A stretch of 64,000 nt of DNA from Ridgeia piscesae (taxonomy: Eukaryota > Annelida > Polychaeta > Sabellida > Siboglinidae): positions 350,001 to 414,000 of the forward strand of contig JAODUO010000060.1 of NCBI GenBank assembly GCA_025642075.2. The letters are read 5' to 3'. Every line of letters begins with the position of its first letter. Within the stretch, counting starts at the first letter, position 1. The notes beneath the pieces were generated by a model. The model was not told the DNA's origin, did no database searches, and was given only the letters and a program-made list of their open reading frames with translations. Shown piece after piece: positions 10,600 to 23,265 of this stretch. A program made the translations under genes and the position numbers.

Positions 10600-11420
10600 T
10601 GCAAAGTTTTAATAAAAATACGCGCCCGGTAAGCGTTTTGAATAAACTCGGCGCGGTTGTGACGTACGCCGCCAACGCTACATCAGAGCAGACGAAAAGC
10701 GCCCACAGCGCTAGCACGCGCATCCGAGGTGTGCTTTGGCCGAATCTGGGCCCGGTCGAATCTAGGCACACTACACCGGAACGTTGTGTTTGATCCTACG
10801 CGTGTTGTGCATATGTCCAAGCGCCAGGTACCACCACGGCAACTTGGCGGGCGAGCGAGCGGTGGGAAGGAAAATCATCCACAGACACCGAGAGAGGAGT
10901 TGTCGCGTTATCGATCTGGCCTGCTAGCGCGATACAGGCCAGGCGAGCGTCGAGCAATGTTTATGCATTACTGTCGGCTATTTTTAGTCCTCCGGCTCCT
11001 TGCTACTATAGCACTGCCCATATTACTAGACACATCAGCCCATGTTGTCAGCCGTATAAATTCTCGCCAATATTGCAAAGTCGCGCCATCGCCATCGGAT
11101 CTCTAACCCGGCAGCGACTTTCAGTCGGCGCGTTTACATCGCTGGACGTTGGCCTTTCGTGACATTTGCGCTCGGTCAAAGGTGGGTATTGCCTGCGTTT
11201 CTGTGCGTCTTTTTACCGGTTCCGCGCGTTACAATGTTTAACTGCTATGACCTATATTATTACTGTCCGTGAAATAATGCGCACATATTGACGGCGACTG
11301 TGTGTTGTCGTCTGCGTATCACAACTCTGTCTGTGCGCGCGCGTTGCACAGCAACGACACGTCACGGACACGACCTAGAGAATTTACGCGCGAAAACAGC
11401 TGCTATGTTGTACAATGGCA
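10600..11420. promoter_or_regulatory. CpG-rich stretch, possible promoter of the zinc-finger gene
   Basis: This segment is clearly richer in CG dinucleotides than its surroundings and contains TATAAATT (11057-11064). It lies about 2.3 kb upstream of the first recognised exon of the plus-strand zinc-finger gene, whose exon has an upstream acceptor and so needs a 5' exon. The link is inference. A 125-codon plus-strand frame at 10729-11106 shows no known domain and is probably fortuitous. From 11420 to 11926 nothing is recognised. Confidence 0.25.
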
Positions 11421-11925
11421 ATATATGGGCCCTGGATACGCGTCAACCTAGTTCTAGCGTGAAATAATGTTTTGATTAAAAAACAGAGCAGTTTTGCCTA
11501 TTGAATGCTCCCGATATTGACAAGCCTAGACCTATAGATAGGACCTATTGGTATCTTATGACAAATTTGAAATCTATATCTATATGCTGGTCGCTGTCTG
11601 TTTAGCCTTGCGGTGAGCAGGTTATGTAGTAGTTTCAACATGTGAACTACAAGGAAAACAACACTACATACAATTCCAAGGAAAAGCCTTCCAATACTGT
11701 AGAGTAGGCCAATGTACTGGCAATGTGTGTGCTTCCACGTGGCTTGGTCAACAACGCTGCCTCCGGCTTGCAGTTGTGCTGATTGAGTGAGGAAATCATT
11801 TTAGCTCGATGAATATACCTAACTAATCACATATTCCTGTCTCCAAAATATCACCGTGCATACTGCAGGCCATCTGTTAATGCTGCAGTCAGGCCCTGGA
11901 CGCCCGGTTTGCGAGCAGTGTTGGG

Positions 11926-13458
<1,533 letters not shown>

Positions 13459-13645
13459 GCGCAGTGGCGCAGTGGCGCGGTGGCGCGGTGGCGCGGTGGC
13501 GCGGTGGCGCGGTGGCGCGGTGGCGCGGTGGCGCAGTGGCGCGGTGGCGCAGTGGCGTTAGCATCGGACGTTCAACACGCAGAACCCGGGTTCAAGTCCT
13601 TCGCGGCTGTGTCGAACCTTGGACAATTCGTTCACTTAACAGTGT
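13459..13645 (+). mobile_element. tRNA-derived SINE head with an expanded 8-bp A-box repeat
   Basis: TAGCGCAGTGGCG is followed by about eleven copies of the octamer GGCGCGGT/GGCGCAGT, then GTTAGCATCGGACG and a B box GGGTTCAAGTCC. The part after the repeat parallels the SINE head at 18932-18990 (ATCGGAC, CGGGTTC, GTGTAAAACTTTGG). The octamer array seems to have grown from the A-box core GTGGCGCA. Confidence 0.6.
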
Positions 13646-13748
13646 TTAATTTCACTTGGTTGTTTGAATGAATAATTGCTTTGAACAGTTCGAGAAAACG
13701 GGATACATCCGTATATAAGAATAATAATAGAATAAGTTTACCTTTCAG

Positions 13749-14150
13749 TCGCTGCAACTGACGTGCCTCGACAGACACGTGACACACGTGACGATGACTG
13801 ACGAAGAACTGCACACGACACGTGACGGCCTAGCTTCAGTCGTTCATAGCCAGGAGATACAGCAGCAAAATCAACAGCAGCAGCAGCGGCAGCAGGACCG
13901 ACAACAACAGCAGCCGCAACAACAGCAGCATGTAACACCGTCCACCGCAGCTGCTAGCGACGTTACAGTCTCGCCACCAGGTGCCGCCACTCGTCTACCG
14001 CAGATTTCGGCACGTGACCTGGCCTATCTGGTAGACGTGAAACCGCGAGACGGGTCCTACCAGTGCAGTCTGTGCGGCAAGCAGTTCGGCTACAAAAACG
14101 GTCTCATACGTCACGTCCGGTTGACACACGTCGGCGAAAAGCCGTATCAG
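13749..14150 (+). CDS. C2H2 zinc-finger transcription factor (Ikaros/Hunchback-like), first recognised exon
   Basis: First of four exons (13749-14150, 17637-17803, 19259-19994, 23266-23538) that join in frame to a protein of 510 residues counted from the ATG at 13794. The exon has an acceptor (TTTACCTTTCAG) 45 bases before that ATG, with no stop between, so either the ATG at 13794 is the start after a 5' UTR exon or coding continues upstream. The exon encodes an acidic start, a Gln-rich tract (about residues 22-45), a Ser/Thr/Pro linker and finger 1 (Cys91, Cys94, His107, His112), followed by the linker GEKPYQ. The donor is CAG/GTAGGC in phase 0. Overall the protein has five N-terminal fingers and a distant C-terminal pair, the Ikaros/Hunchback arrangement, where the N-terminal fingers bind DNA and the C-terminal pair mediates dimerisation. 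It is a nuclear regulator; orthology to a specific member is not settled. Confidence 0.85.
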
Positions 14151-14349
14151 GTAGGCAAAGATCGTTCATGTTAAGTCGCCATGTGAAATCGTCCATCTGT
14201 TAGTTGTAAATTTACTGTGATTCAACATGCCCCAGGCAGTAATAAATAATGCTATACTACTTTATTCAACCTCGTTCATATAATTTGTATAAATTTGCTA
14301 GATAAACCGACGCAAAAGAAGAAATGCAAGACTATATTCGGTTGCTATA

Positions 14350-15460
14350 CGCCCCCATTGGGATCCCAATGGGGGCGTTCCCAGGGGACTGTATCATGGC
14401 CAAACCACTTTTTAGTCCGTATCAATGATTTGCAAACGCCTTGTCCTATTTATAAATATGTTGACGACAGCACTATATTTGAAATATGCAACCAAGACAT
14501 GGTATCTGTTATCCAGGATTCTGCTGACGTTGTTGAGCAATGGTCTTGTAATAATGACATGCGTATCAATACGACTAAGACCAAAGAAATGGTTAAATGT
14601 TTCAGAAGAGACAGAACATGTGTAGATTCTCTGCCATATATTTATATGAATGGAAATTATATTGAAAGAGTGTCTCAAGCAAAGGTTCTCGGTGCAACTA
14701 TATCACCTGACTTAAGTTGGAATGCACATGTAGACGAAATAATTTCAAAGGCAAGAAAGAGAGTGTACATGATTTATCAATTGAAACGTGCTGGTATCAA
14801 CCAAAACGATTTGATTAGAATTTATATATCTGTAATTAGATATATAGTCGAATATGCGTGCCCTGTATGGCATACGAACTTACCTAAATATTTATCGGAC
14901 AACATAGAAATAATTCAAAAAAGGTGTCTCAAAACTATATTTCCAGGTTATCAGTACGAAAATATCCTGCAGATGGTAAACCTGCCGACGTTGCACCGCA
15001 GACGCGATGAATTGTGTAGAGTGTATTCCGCTAAAAATGAAGAGTAGGGATCACAAACTGAATGCGTTAGTACCAAATGGTCGAAGTGTGCCATATCCCT
15101 TGAGGTTGTGTAACAAGTTACCTATCCCAAGGGCAAACACTAATCGCTACAAAAAATCCCGTGGTGTTTAGAGCATTTTCAGATCGGCTAGTAATGTACA
15201 TGTATTTTAACAGACAATTTAGTTTGATTTAACTTTTTATTTATTTTTATTTTATAACAATGTTTATGTAAAGTATATCTTAATGTATATGTTTTAAATT
15301 TATTACGTAGGTTTCCAATGATGATTTAAATTTTTAACAAGACATGCTAACATTGTACATTAATATGATATTTTATGGAATTATTGATTTTAATATGAAT
15401 GTACATGTACAATCCAACTGTAAAGTTGCCACATAATAAATTTATCTATCTTATCTTATC
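14350..15460 (+). mobile_element. 5'-truncated non-LTR retrotransposon (CR1/Jockey-group RT tail)
   Basis: The plus-strand frame 14295-15047 encodes the back half of a LINE reverse transcriptase: a damaged GVPQGTV block, INDLQ, the catalytic YVDD at 14457-14468, LGATISPDLSWNAHV and the RT-terminal CPVWHTNLPKYL region, ending in a normal stop. A 3' UTR of about 400 bases ends in TTATC repeats at 15441-15460, a simple-repeat tail typical of CR1-like elements. The 5' end falls inside the RT core, and one base is missing in the GVPQG block. It is inactive. A 28-bp perfect palindrome lies at its 5' edge (14350-14377). Confidence 0.8.
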
Positions 15461-15906
15461 TGGCCGAAAGTGCGCCAGCACATTGCGACCGGTAATTTTG
15501 CAAAATCCAAATTTCTGTGAAATAAAAATATTAAAATGGCGAATTTACATTCTGTTGTCAACGTTTCTGTAGCGAGTAGTTTTTTACGAGATGAGGTGCT
15601 AGCCCCACGCTCAACCTTCCTCCTTTTTCTCATCCGGGCATGGGACCGGCCAAGGCGGAGTTATATGTATATATCGTAACAAATCAGTAAGTAAATAGTC
15701 CGTTGGTTGTTTAAATATACTTTCTAAAACGCAGTTAAATGGTAGTTTCATTTATAAGCGAACAACTTCATAAGTCGTTTGTTTACAGTGACACTTTGTT
15801 ATTGACCGTGTACTTAGTTTTACATTCGATTAGATGCTATGTGTGTGAACAAATGTAATGTTATTATCGCAACACGTGCACACTTGCAGTTAAGTGTGCA
15901 CTCATC

Positions 15907-16060
15907 ACGCGCACGCACGTACGCACTAGTAGCTACACACGCACGCACGCATGCACGCACGCATGCACGCACATATACATATATACACAGATATACACAG
16001 ACACAGACGCACGCGCACGCACACGCACACGCACACGCACACACACACACACACACACAC
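15907..16060. repeat. (ACGC)n and (AC)n microsatellite
   Basis: ACGC tetramers with ATAC interruptions grade into pure AC up to the edge of the hAT-like element at 16061. The tract resumes as AC after 17593, so the element lies inside it. Confidence 0.9.
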
Positions 16061-16225
16061 CAGTGCTGTAACAAGTACTCCAGAAAAGTAACTAAGTAAA
16101 AGTAAAAGTAACCTCCCAAACAACTACTTAAGTAAAAGTAAAAGTACCCTCGAAAGAAACTACTTAAGTAAAAGTATCGCTCCACAAAACTACTTAAGTA
16201 AAAGTACAAAAGTATTCGGTCAGTG

Positions 16226-16279
<54 letters not shown>

Positions 16280-16329
16280 CATACATACATACATACATAC
16301 ATACATACATACATACATACATACATACA

Positions 16330-16363
<34 letters not shown>

Positions 16364-17593
16364 AACTTATATAAGGTCTTCTTATGCCACCAGTTCAATT
16401 ATGCTGTTGATGTTTGTCTTTTGTGATAGGTTTAATTATCTTAGCTTAAGATAATGACTAAATTTAATATGTTTTGATATTTAAAAGTAGCGTTCATATT
16501 TACTACGATTCCATTTTGTATCTACTACCAACGACATTTCAAAGAAGACCAATGCAGCCACTGCGCCACAAACCTCGTAGAACAGGAAGGTACTGCGTGC
16601 ATCGACCGCGCAGTCTATACGATGTTCAGAAAACATTGTTACACACTGTTGAATGTTGAACAAAATAAATTTCAGTTGTGAAATAAATTATGCACCAACA
16701 GACCACGATGTATGGAAATGAACGATAATATGAGATCTAAAATAATAACCTGGCTCTCAGTCGCTGAACGCGCATAAAGGTTCAAAACTAAAATAAATAC
16801 GCTCATTATTGGCACAATTTCCTTCGCCTTTCAGTTATCCTTAAAATACCGATTTATAACGCGCACTGACCACGCCAGAACGACTACGACTCCCTATTTT
16901 ATAGGCGATTGATGAATTCTTTAAGATTATGCATCAGTAGCATGTTTTGCGTGGCGAAGTGTTACGCCTAATATTTGCGACGCAATTCATCATGACATTT
17001 CAGCCGAGCATTATACTGATCTTTTCTATTGAGATGCAACCTATTTATCCGATTTCTAAACAAGAAGTATCAATGAATCTCAATTGCAATTTTCAAGCCA
17101 TTGACTCGCGGCATTGTCGATGCGCCGGTCTTACGGAAACACCGATGTGCGAAGCCAGGACTGGCAGCAGGGAAATGCGACTGATCATTGATGTATGCAC
17201 AAAACAAACAATGCCTTGCTCCACGTTTACTCTTTAATTGACCTTAATCAAACAAACTCTTCATGGGTTTTAACACACGCTGGGACGTCTCGGAAACCAC
17301 ACGCCAGTTATATAATAGATCAGCTTGAAACACGATTGATGCCATGATGTCGGCCCGAGCGCAAAGCAAACAACTACTACACAATCAGGGATCGAGGGTA
17401 ATTTAAAAATTGGTAGTAGACCAACGTAAAGTAACACAAAATATATAAGTAAAAAGTAAGAAAGTAAACAAAAAAGTACTTCGTTACAAGTAAAAGTAAT
17501 TCCCCCAAAATGTACTTCGTTACAAGTAGATTTCAAAATAAACTACTGAAGTAATGTAACGAAGTAAATGTACTTCGTTACATCCCACCACTG
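16061..17593. mobile_element. Non-autonomous hAT-like DNA transposon inserted in an AC tract
   Basis: The left end reads CAGTGCTGTAACAAGTACTC; the right end on the other strand reads CAGTGGTGGGATGTAACGAA. Both start CAGTG and share the GTAAC(A/G)AAGTA theme, and internal subterminal repeats of ACTTAAGTAAAAGTA (left) and ACTTCGTTACAAGTA (right) fill the ends, as in known hAT-type elements. The 8 bases on each side are ACACACAC, consistent with an 8-bp target duplication but uninformative because the target is a repeat. The interior holds (TA)n(TACA)n at 16229-16362 and no transposase. The right end lies 44 bases before exon 2. Confidence 0.65.
16229..16362. repeat. (TA)n followed by (TACA)n
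   Basis: Pure AT/TA dinucleotide grading into about 21 copies of ATAC, located inside the hAT-like element. Confidence 0.95.
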
Positions 17594-17636
17594 ACACACA
17601 CACACAGAAAGTTCACTCCCATGTGTCGTGTCGTAG

Positions 17637-17803
17637 TGCAACATCTGCCAGCGACGGTTCGGCTACAAGCACATCCTGATGGAGCACCAGAACCTCCACT
17701 TCGGCAACCGTCCGTACGCCTGTACGATGTGTGACAAACGGTTCGCTGCCCGGTCTAACCTCATCCAACACAGGACCGTCCATCGCCGACCATTCCACTG
17801 CAG
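17637..17803 (+). CDS. Zinc-finger protein, exon 2 (fingers 2 and 3, start of finger 4)
   Basis: The acceptor GTGTCGTGTCGTAG has little pyrimidine tract, but the join is convincing: it completes the linker GEKPYQ with CNICQRRF in phase 0. The exon carries finger 2 (Cys120, Cys123, His136, His140) and finger 3 (Cys148, Cys151, His164, His168), then HRRPFHC, the first cysteine of finger 4. It ends TGCAG/GTTCGT after two bases of a codon. Finger spacing is C-x2-C-x12-H-x3-H. Interrupting finger 4 between its two cysteines is notable. Confidence 0.88.
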
Positions 17804-18931
17804 GTTCGTACTCCCTAGCAACAGCGACCGTCAAGCTTACAAAATGGCTGAAGTACACGTGAATATGTCGGATATCCGTCGTATCTTTGTAAAGATGTCG
17901 TTAGTGAATGTATTTTTACGTGATGAGTACACACACAAATTTATAAGCGAACGCACAATTTATACCTCAAAATACGTCAGAAAGGCTCAATTCAACGGTC
18001 GCTTGCATCATTGTGCCGCACGCGATCCCAACGATATTAATATCGTTTGAAAGGCTATAAACATTCTGTTATTCTACAATCCAAATGGTTTCCTGATAAA
18101 CGACACATAAACGGTCCTACAATCGTACTGTTGTCTGTGTTTTGTACACTGCGAACCAACTTGTTTCGTCGGCCGATACAGTTCACCAGTGCACCGATTG
18201 AGCCGCTCTCATAGTCGACTGACGTCAAAGTCACTTAAATCGACCAACCAACCAGGACTAAAAATCAAAACAATCGTCGCTGCGCTCTAGATTTGCGTGA
18301 GTTTGACGTCACCTCGATGTCGATTCTCAGTCATAACACTGTAGGGAGTTTTTACAACGAAATTGTTAAGCAGCGCCTCAATCGGTAAATGTGTGGCTAC
18401 CCGAAGACAACATCTTTCGGAAGTACGTAGAATACCGATAATGACACGATTGCACGTAATGTTGATGTTTCTATAAGTTTTACGTAATCCACAACTCCCC
18501 GGTACGTGCGCTCGTAGCTAGCTACAATGTCTTACCATTCTTCCGTAATGTTACATTAAGTCAGTGACACCTCGCGGCTGTTGTCGATAATATTTTGGCG
18601 TGTTGATGCGCAATAATAAACACCACCACCCCACTTCGGTGAAACAGTAAAAGACCGACCTTCACCCATAGTAGCACTTCCGTCCGACACTGTCCGAACG
18701 TGGGGCAGTAGGAGGCCATCCGACATAGCTAATAAACATCAGACATGCTGCATTGTCGTACATCTGGTAGTGGATAAGGGCCTTAAAACCAAGTCGCGAT
18801 GTGATGTATAAGTCAGGCTTACGATAAACGATACACGGGTTGGGGTGATTTACAGTCTGTTTAAAACGTCGCGGGGGTCAACCGACCAGTTCAACAGCTA
18901 AACTGTCGTGTACACCTGGTTTCTTGTACTT
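17804..18931 (+). other. Intron 2 of the zinc-finger gene, 5' part
   Basis: No repeat or exon recognised before the SINE at 18932. Retained reading of the intron gives a frame that stays open to 18050 with no domain, so readthrough would add a short unrelated tail after finger 3. Confidence 0.5.
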
Positions 18932-19237
18932 GTAGTAGCGCAGTGGCATCGGACTCTCGACTTAGAAAACTCGGGTTCGAATCTTATGCTGCCGTGTAAA
19001 ACTTTGGGCAAGTTTTCTTCCCTCTACATTGCTCCAGTTCACTCAGCTGTATGATTGAGTACATGGCTCTAGATAGTGGTGGATGTTTGTGTACGAATAG
19101 CCTTGGCGCATTAACTGCAGCGTGGCTGGATGATTCCCAGAGAAGCCGAGATGGTGTTCGATTGAACAGGTCTGCCAGGGAGTAAAATGTAAAGCGCTTT
19201 AAGCAATCCTGACTGGATATGGCGCTGTATGAGAACT
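18932..19237 (+). mobile_element. tRNA-derived SINE ending about 20 bp before exon 3
   Basis: The head has an A-box-like TAGCGCAGTGGCATCGG and a perfect B box GGGTTCGAATC. The body includes GTGGCTGGATGATTCCCAGA and GATGGTGTTCGATTGAACAG, and the tail AAAGCGCTTTAAGCAATCC with GCGCTGTATGAGAA resembles the conserved 3' ends of many invertebrate SINEs. A headless second copy with about 90 percent identity is at 60527-60655, confirming a dispersed family. It is inserted just before the acceptor of exon 3. Confidence 0.8.
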
Positions 19238-19258
19238 CACCTTCACCTTTACTTGCAG

Positions 19259-19994
19259 TCAGTGCGGCAAGCGGTTTGATCGCGAGGAGCAACTGAAGAA
19301 ACACGAGTTCGCCCATCCGCAGACGCTGCTCACGTGCAACACGTGCCGGTACACGGCGGTCACGCAGACCGACCTCAACAGACACATGCTGCACGCGCAT
19401 CGGCCGCACGGCATTGTGGGTCGCGGAGGTGGCGACGCCGGATTTACGGCCTCCGGATCGCTGCAACTGGAAGTGACGTCACGCGGTGTCGATTCAGTGA
19501 CGCCGCCCGGTGACCAGTATCAGATGGATGCTGGGTATCACTCGCAGCGCATCGACGCTGTGTGTAATACACTGAGCAGGAATGATGAATGTCATTCACT
19601 AGGGGGCGTTGTCGTCAAGCAGGAGCGGACGGACGATAGTGGCGACACCAGCGGGTATCCCGCGCCACAACGTGCAGGAAACGTCGGGTCTGGTACAGAG
19701 CGGAAGTCGGGAAATGTGGACAATCACCAGACAACGTCTGTACTTCCGGGTATACACGAAGCCTTCTCACATCGATCGCCGTTCCAGCAACTCTCGCCAA
19801 CTCTCGCCGGCGTTCCCATCGCCACGTCTGGCGTGTTCTCGCAGTCCGCGCCCGACTTCGGCCACCAAGCCATGGTCTCGCGCCAGCCGGAAACTGTCGC
19901 GTCACATCCGGCGACGTTCCTCTCGTTTCCGATGGCATCGCAGTCACAGTCGCCGCGACGCAGGCCGACTGCGCAACTTCCACCAATAGCACAG
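19259..19994 (+). CDS. Zinc-finger protein, exon 3 (fingers 4-5 and linker)
   Basis: Acceptor CACCTTTACTTGCAG; the first base completes a serine codon split by intron 2. The exon finishes finger 4 (Cys174, Cys177, His190, His194) and encodes finger 5 (Cys201, Cys204, His217, His222), a CRYTAVTQTDLNRHM-type finger like the Hunchback/Ikaros group. The remaining roughly 200 residues form a low-complexity Gly/Ser/Pro/Gln region without a known domain, ending QSPRRRPTAQLPPIAQ. The donor CAG/GTGAGC is in phase 0. The intervening region is probably a flexible regulatory segment. Confidence 0.88.
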
Positions 19995-20029
19995 GTGAGC
20001 TCACACAACAATAATTTTATTTATAGTGT

Positions 20030-20045
20030 ATTTAAAATTAGAAAC
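20030..20045. repeat. Target-site duplication, copy 1 (16 bp)
   Basis: ATTTAAAATTAGAAAC, identical to 22434-22449; the two copies bracket the LINE exactly. Confidence 0.9.
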
Positions 20046-22433
20046 TTCTTCTTCTGCGTCTTCTTCTTCTTCTTCGCCTTTTCCCACTAGGTGGGGTCAG
20101 CGGCCCGAATTCTTGATTTCCAGAATGTTCTGTCCTGGGCATCCTCTGGGGTGATCAGCAGTGCCTGCATATCCCTTCGGACACAATCCATCCATCTCCC
20201 TCTTGGTCTCCCCCTTGGTCTTTTTCCTGGCACTCTCATGTCAACAACTGCTCTCACTTCGTTATTTTCTTCTATTCTCTGCATGTGTCCATACCAGCAT
20301 AGTCTCATTTCTCTTACTTTCTCTTGTATACTATTCACTCCTAGCTCCTTTCTGATGTCCACACTCTTTACTTTGTTTCTCAGTGTTACTCCTTTAATTC
20401 TTCGCAACATCCTCATCTCTGTTTTCTCGAGAATATGTTCCTCCTTCTTTCTAACTGTCCAATATTCTGCTCCATACAGAAGTACTGGTCATGTAGAGCT
20501 TGATCTTTAGTTTCCTTGGCATTTTCTTGTCACTGATAACTCCGGATAGGTCTTACTGCTTCCTCTGATCCTCCTTCTTCATTGATGGTGACACCTAAAT
20601 ATTTGAATTTATTCACCCGTCTGAGGCTTGTGCGTTGGCTGTCTTTTATGTTTGCTTTTGTTCCTCTCCTGCTGCTGACCATCACTTCCGTTTTCCCGAT
20701 GTTGACTTTTAGTCCCTTGCTCTCCATCCCAATCTGCCAATCAAGCCATCTTCTCTGCATCTCCTCCTCTGTGTCTGTTACTATTGCCAGATCGTCAGCA
20801 AACAGCAGCTCACGTGGCAACCCACGTCTGAACTCTTCGCTGATGACATCTAGTACTACGATAAACAGGAATGGGCTTAGCCCTGACCCCTGGTGTAGTC
20901 CAACTTTGATGGGAAACTCATCAGTTCTGCCATGCATAGTTCTCACTACTGTTGATGCTCCATGGTATGTTGCTTCTACTAGCCTCACTAGCTTCTCTGG
21001 GACCCTTCTCCTTCGCAGACACCAATACACCAGATCCCTGGGCACCCGTCATATGCTTTTTCCAAATCTACGAAGGTGAGGAATAAATCCTTGTGCACTT
21101 CTGTGTTTTTCTTGCAGTTGTTGTGTATTAAATACTGCATCTGTTGTAACTTTCCCTGGACTAAATCCAAATTGCATGTTGTTGACTGTGATCAGTTTTC
21201 TGAGTCTGCGCTTTACAATCTTCTCAAACATCTTCATCCCATGTTCGAACAACTTAATGCCTCTAAAGTTCCCACATTCTAGTGGATCCGCCTTTTGCTT
21301 GTATATGGGGACAATCTCACTTTTCTTCCACTCTTCTGGCATCTGTTCCTCTTCCCAAACTCTCTTCAGTATTGCATGCATCATGTCCACTCCACTCTCC
21401 CCTAGGTGTTTGATAAGGTCTATCGGGAGGCCTGCGCATCCTGCAGCTTTTCCCTTCTTCATGCTCTCTATGGCTTTCTTCACCTCTTCCCTTTATAATT
21501 CCTGGACTGGTCCTTCTACGGTTGGTACTTCTCCGTGCTGTTCCCTGGCGTTTTCTACATTTAGTAGGTTGCTGAAATACTTTCTCCACCTCTCTTTGAT
21601 CTTTACCTCATCTGCTAACATCTCTCCTATTTGGTATTTAATCACATTCACTTCCCCAGTGTCTTTTCTTGACATTGCCCTTTGTTTTGCCACCCTGTAG
21701 ATCATCCGCTCACCTTCCTCTGTTCCCATCTTGTCATACCACTCTTTGTATGCCTCGTTTTTAGCTTTGGTTACTGCAGCTTTTGCCTCTCTCTCTTCGA
21801 GTTCTTATACACCTCCTTCAGTTCGTTTCCACCCTGCATCTGCCATTTCTTGAATGCATCCTTTTTCCTTCTCATGCTCTCCTGCACCTCTTCATTCCAC
21901 CACAAGGTCTCCCTCTCCAGGTGTTTCCCTCCTTTGGTGGTTCCACATATCTCTTCTGCTGCCCTCATGACGACTTTCTTAAATAATTTCCAACTTTCTT
22001 CTGCATTAGTGTCTGCCTCCAGCTGGTATTCCTCTTCCACTTTGTCTCTGTATTCCGTCACTTTTTCTCCCTTCAGAGTCCAGATCTTAAACCTCTTTTC
22101 TCTGGTCCTTCTCCTATGTTTCGCTTCTTTTGTCCTCAGGACTGCACATAGCAGCCGATGCTGAGATACAACCCCCTCTCCTGGTATTACCTTGCAGTCT
22201 CGCATTTCCTTCAGATCAGCTCTTCGTGTCATGATGAAACCAATTTGTGAGCTGTTCCATCCACTCTTGTAAGTGATTAGATGCTCTTCGTTTTTGTTGA
22301 AGAAAGTGTTCATTAGTGCCAAGTCTAGGCTCTCCATGCTTTCCAAGATTTTCGCCCCTTCTCTGTTCCTTTGGCCATATAATTTTCCTCCATGCACTCT
22401 TTGAAAAACACCTGGATTTGTCCCCACATGTCC
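20046..22433 (-). mobile_element. 5'-truncated RTE-like non-LTR retrotransposon with target-site duplication
   Basis: On the minus strand the element starts inside the apurinic-type endonuclease (NGHVGTNPGVFQRVHGG, then TYKSGWNSSQIGFI and PGEGVVSQHRLL), continues through the reverse transcriptase (GKAAGCAGLPIDLIK, EEWKKSEIVPIYK, LHQGSGLSPFLF, catalytic FADD near 20802-20791, KFKYLGVTI) and the C-terminal RLCWYGHMQRI and RPRGRWMDC block, and ends in a GAAGAA-type tail at 20046-20080. Frames are broken several times (near 21780, 21490, 21050 and 20500), so it is inactive. The family is RTE-like by endonuclease and C-terminal features; the exact clade was not tested. The 16-bp duplication is still perfect, so the insertion is fairly recent. 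Confidence 0.9.
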
Positions 22434-22449
22434 ATTTAAAATTAGAAAC
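22434..22449. repeat. Target-site duplication, copy 2 (16 bp)
   Basis: Second copy of ATTTAAAATTAGAAAC, at the truncated 5' end of the LINE. Confidence 0.9.
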
Positions 22450-23265
22450 ACATTGCCAAAATAATCTCAAAATCCGGCTGTGTAATAATACAGGAAGGTA
22501 GTTCGCGCATGAGCATTGAGCTGTGTAGGACAACTACTCTCAGTAGCAAATAGCATTACTTACATAACAGGTGCGCCCGAGGTCCATACAGACGGCCAGA
22601 TTATAGTGATTGTATGTCACACGGCTGTTTTGAACTTTTTGAATATTAAAATGTGTTCGAGCGAATAATTTGGCAAAATATATACGCATTCTACCGCCCG
22701 TGTGTTTTATGGTCAACATAGGTGCTAACAGAACATTGTGTGGCCGGCCACAACGTGTAACTTAAACACATAACGGCGGCATGCCGACAAACGCACCTAC
22801 GCTGGCGACAAGGGACCGTAATCATATTGGTTTGTTATCTTCCACTGTTTTACAATGCCTTCAAAGTCGTTACTGTTCGCCGGTTCCATTCTACTGATAC
22901 TTAATACTATATACGACGATAAAGTCATTGTGTTGCGTGACAACTGACAAGGCATGGGGAACTTGCACTCGCATCTAAAATGGCGGGGTCAAAGGTCGAT
23001 GTCGCCGCGTCTTCTCGCTATAGCGCGAGTGTTTAGCAAATCTGACATGGATGTCACGTCAACTCAGATGTGGGGTTCGAGTTTCGGGTATACATATGTT
23101 CGTTTTCTGTTAATTTCACACAAAAATAAAGCAAAAATATGCACAAACGAACTACCATATCACAGTGAATACCTGGTACGTTTGTATTGTCGTGAAATGA
23201 GTCTGAAATGTGAGAAGCAAAAAATTGAGGTGATTATGCAGTTTTAACCGTGTCGCCACGCCCAG

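Larger units (their letters stand above)
14151..17636 (+). other. Intron 1 of the zinc-finger gene
   Basis: A 3.5-kb phase-0 intron holding a 5'-truncated LINE (14350-15460), an (AC)/(ACGC) tract split by a hAT-like element (16061-17593), and a 44-base remnant before the acceptor GTGTCGTGTCGTAG. Between 15461 and 15906 nothing is recognised. Confidence 0.8.
19995..23265 (+). other. Intron 3 of the zinc-finger gene
   Basis: A phase-0 intron of 3.3 kb, 2.4 kb of which is one RTE-like LINE (20046-22433) with flanking 16-bp duplications. The remainder (22450-23265) shows nothing else. It ends with the acceptor TCGCCACGCCCAG. Confidence 0.85.

Noticed and set aside
19609..20011. Frames of 95-129 codons overlapping zinc-finger exon 3 on both strands
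   Set aside because: Shadows of the GC-rich coding exon; the in-phase frame is the zinc-finger protein.
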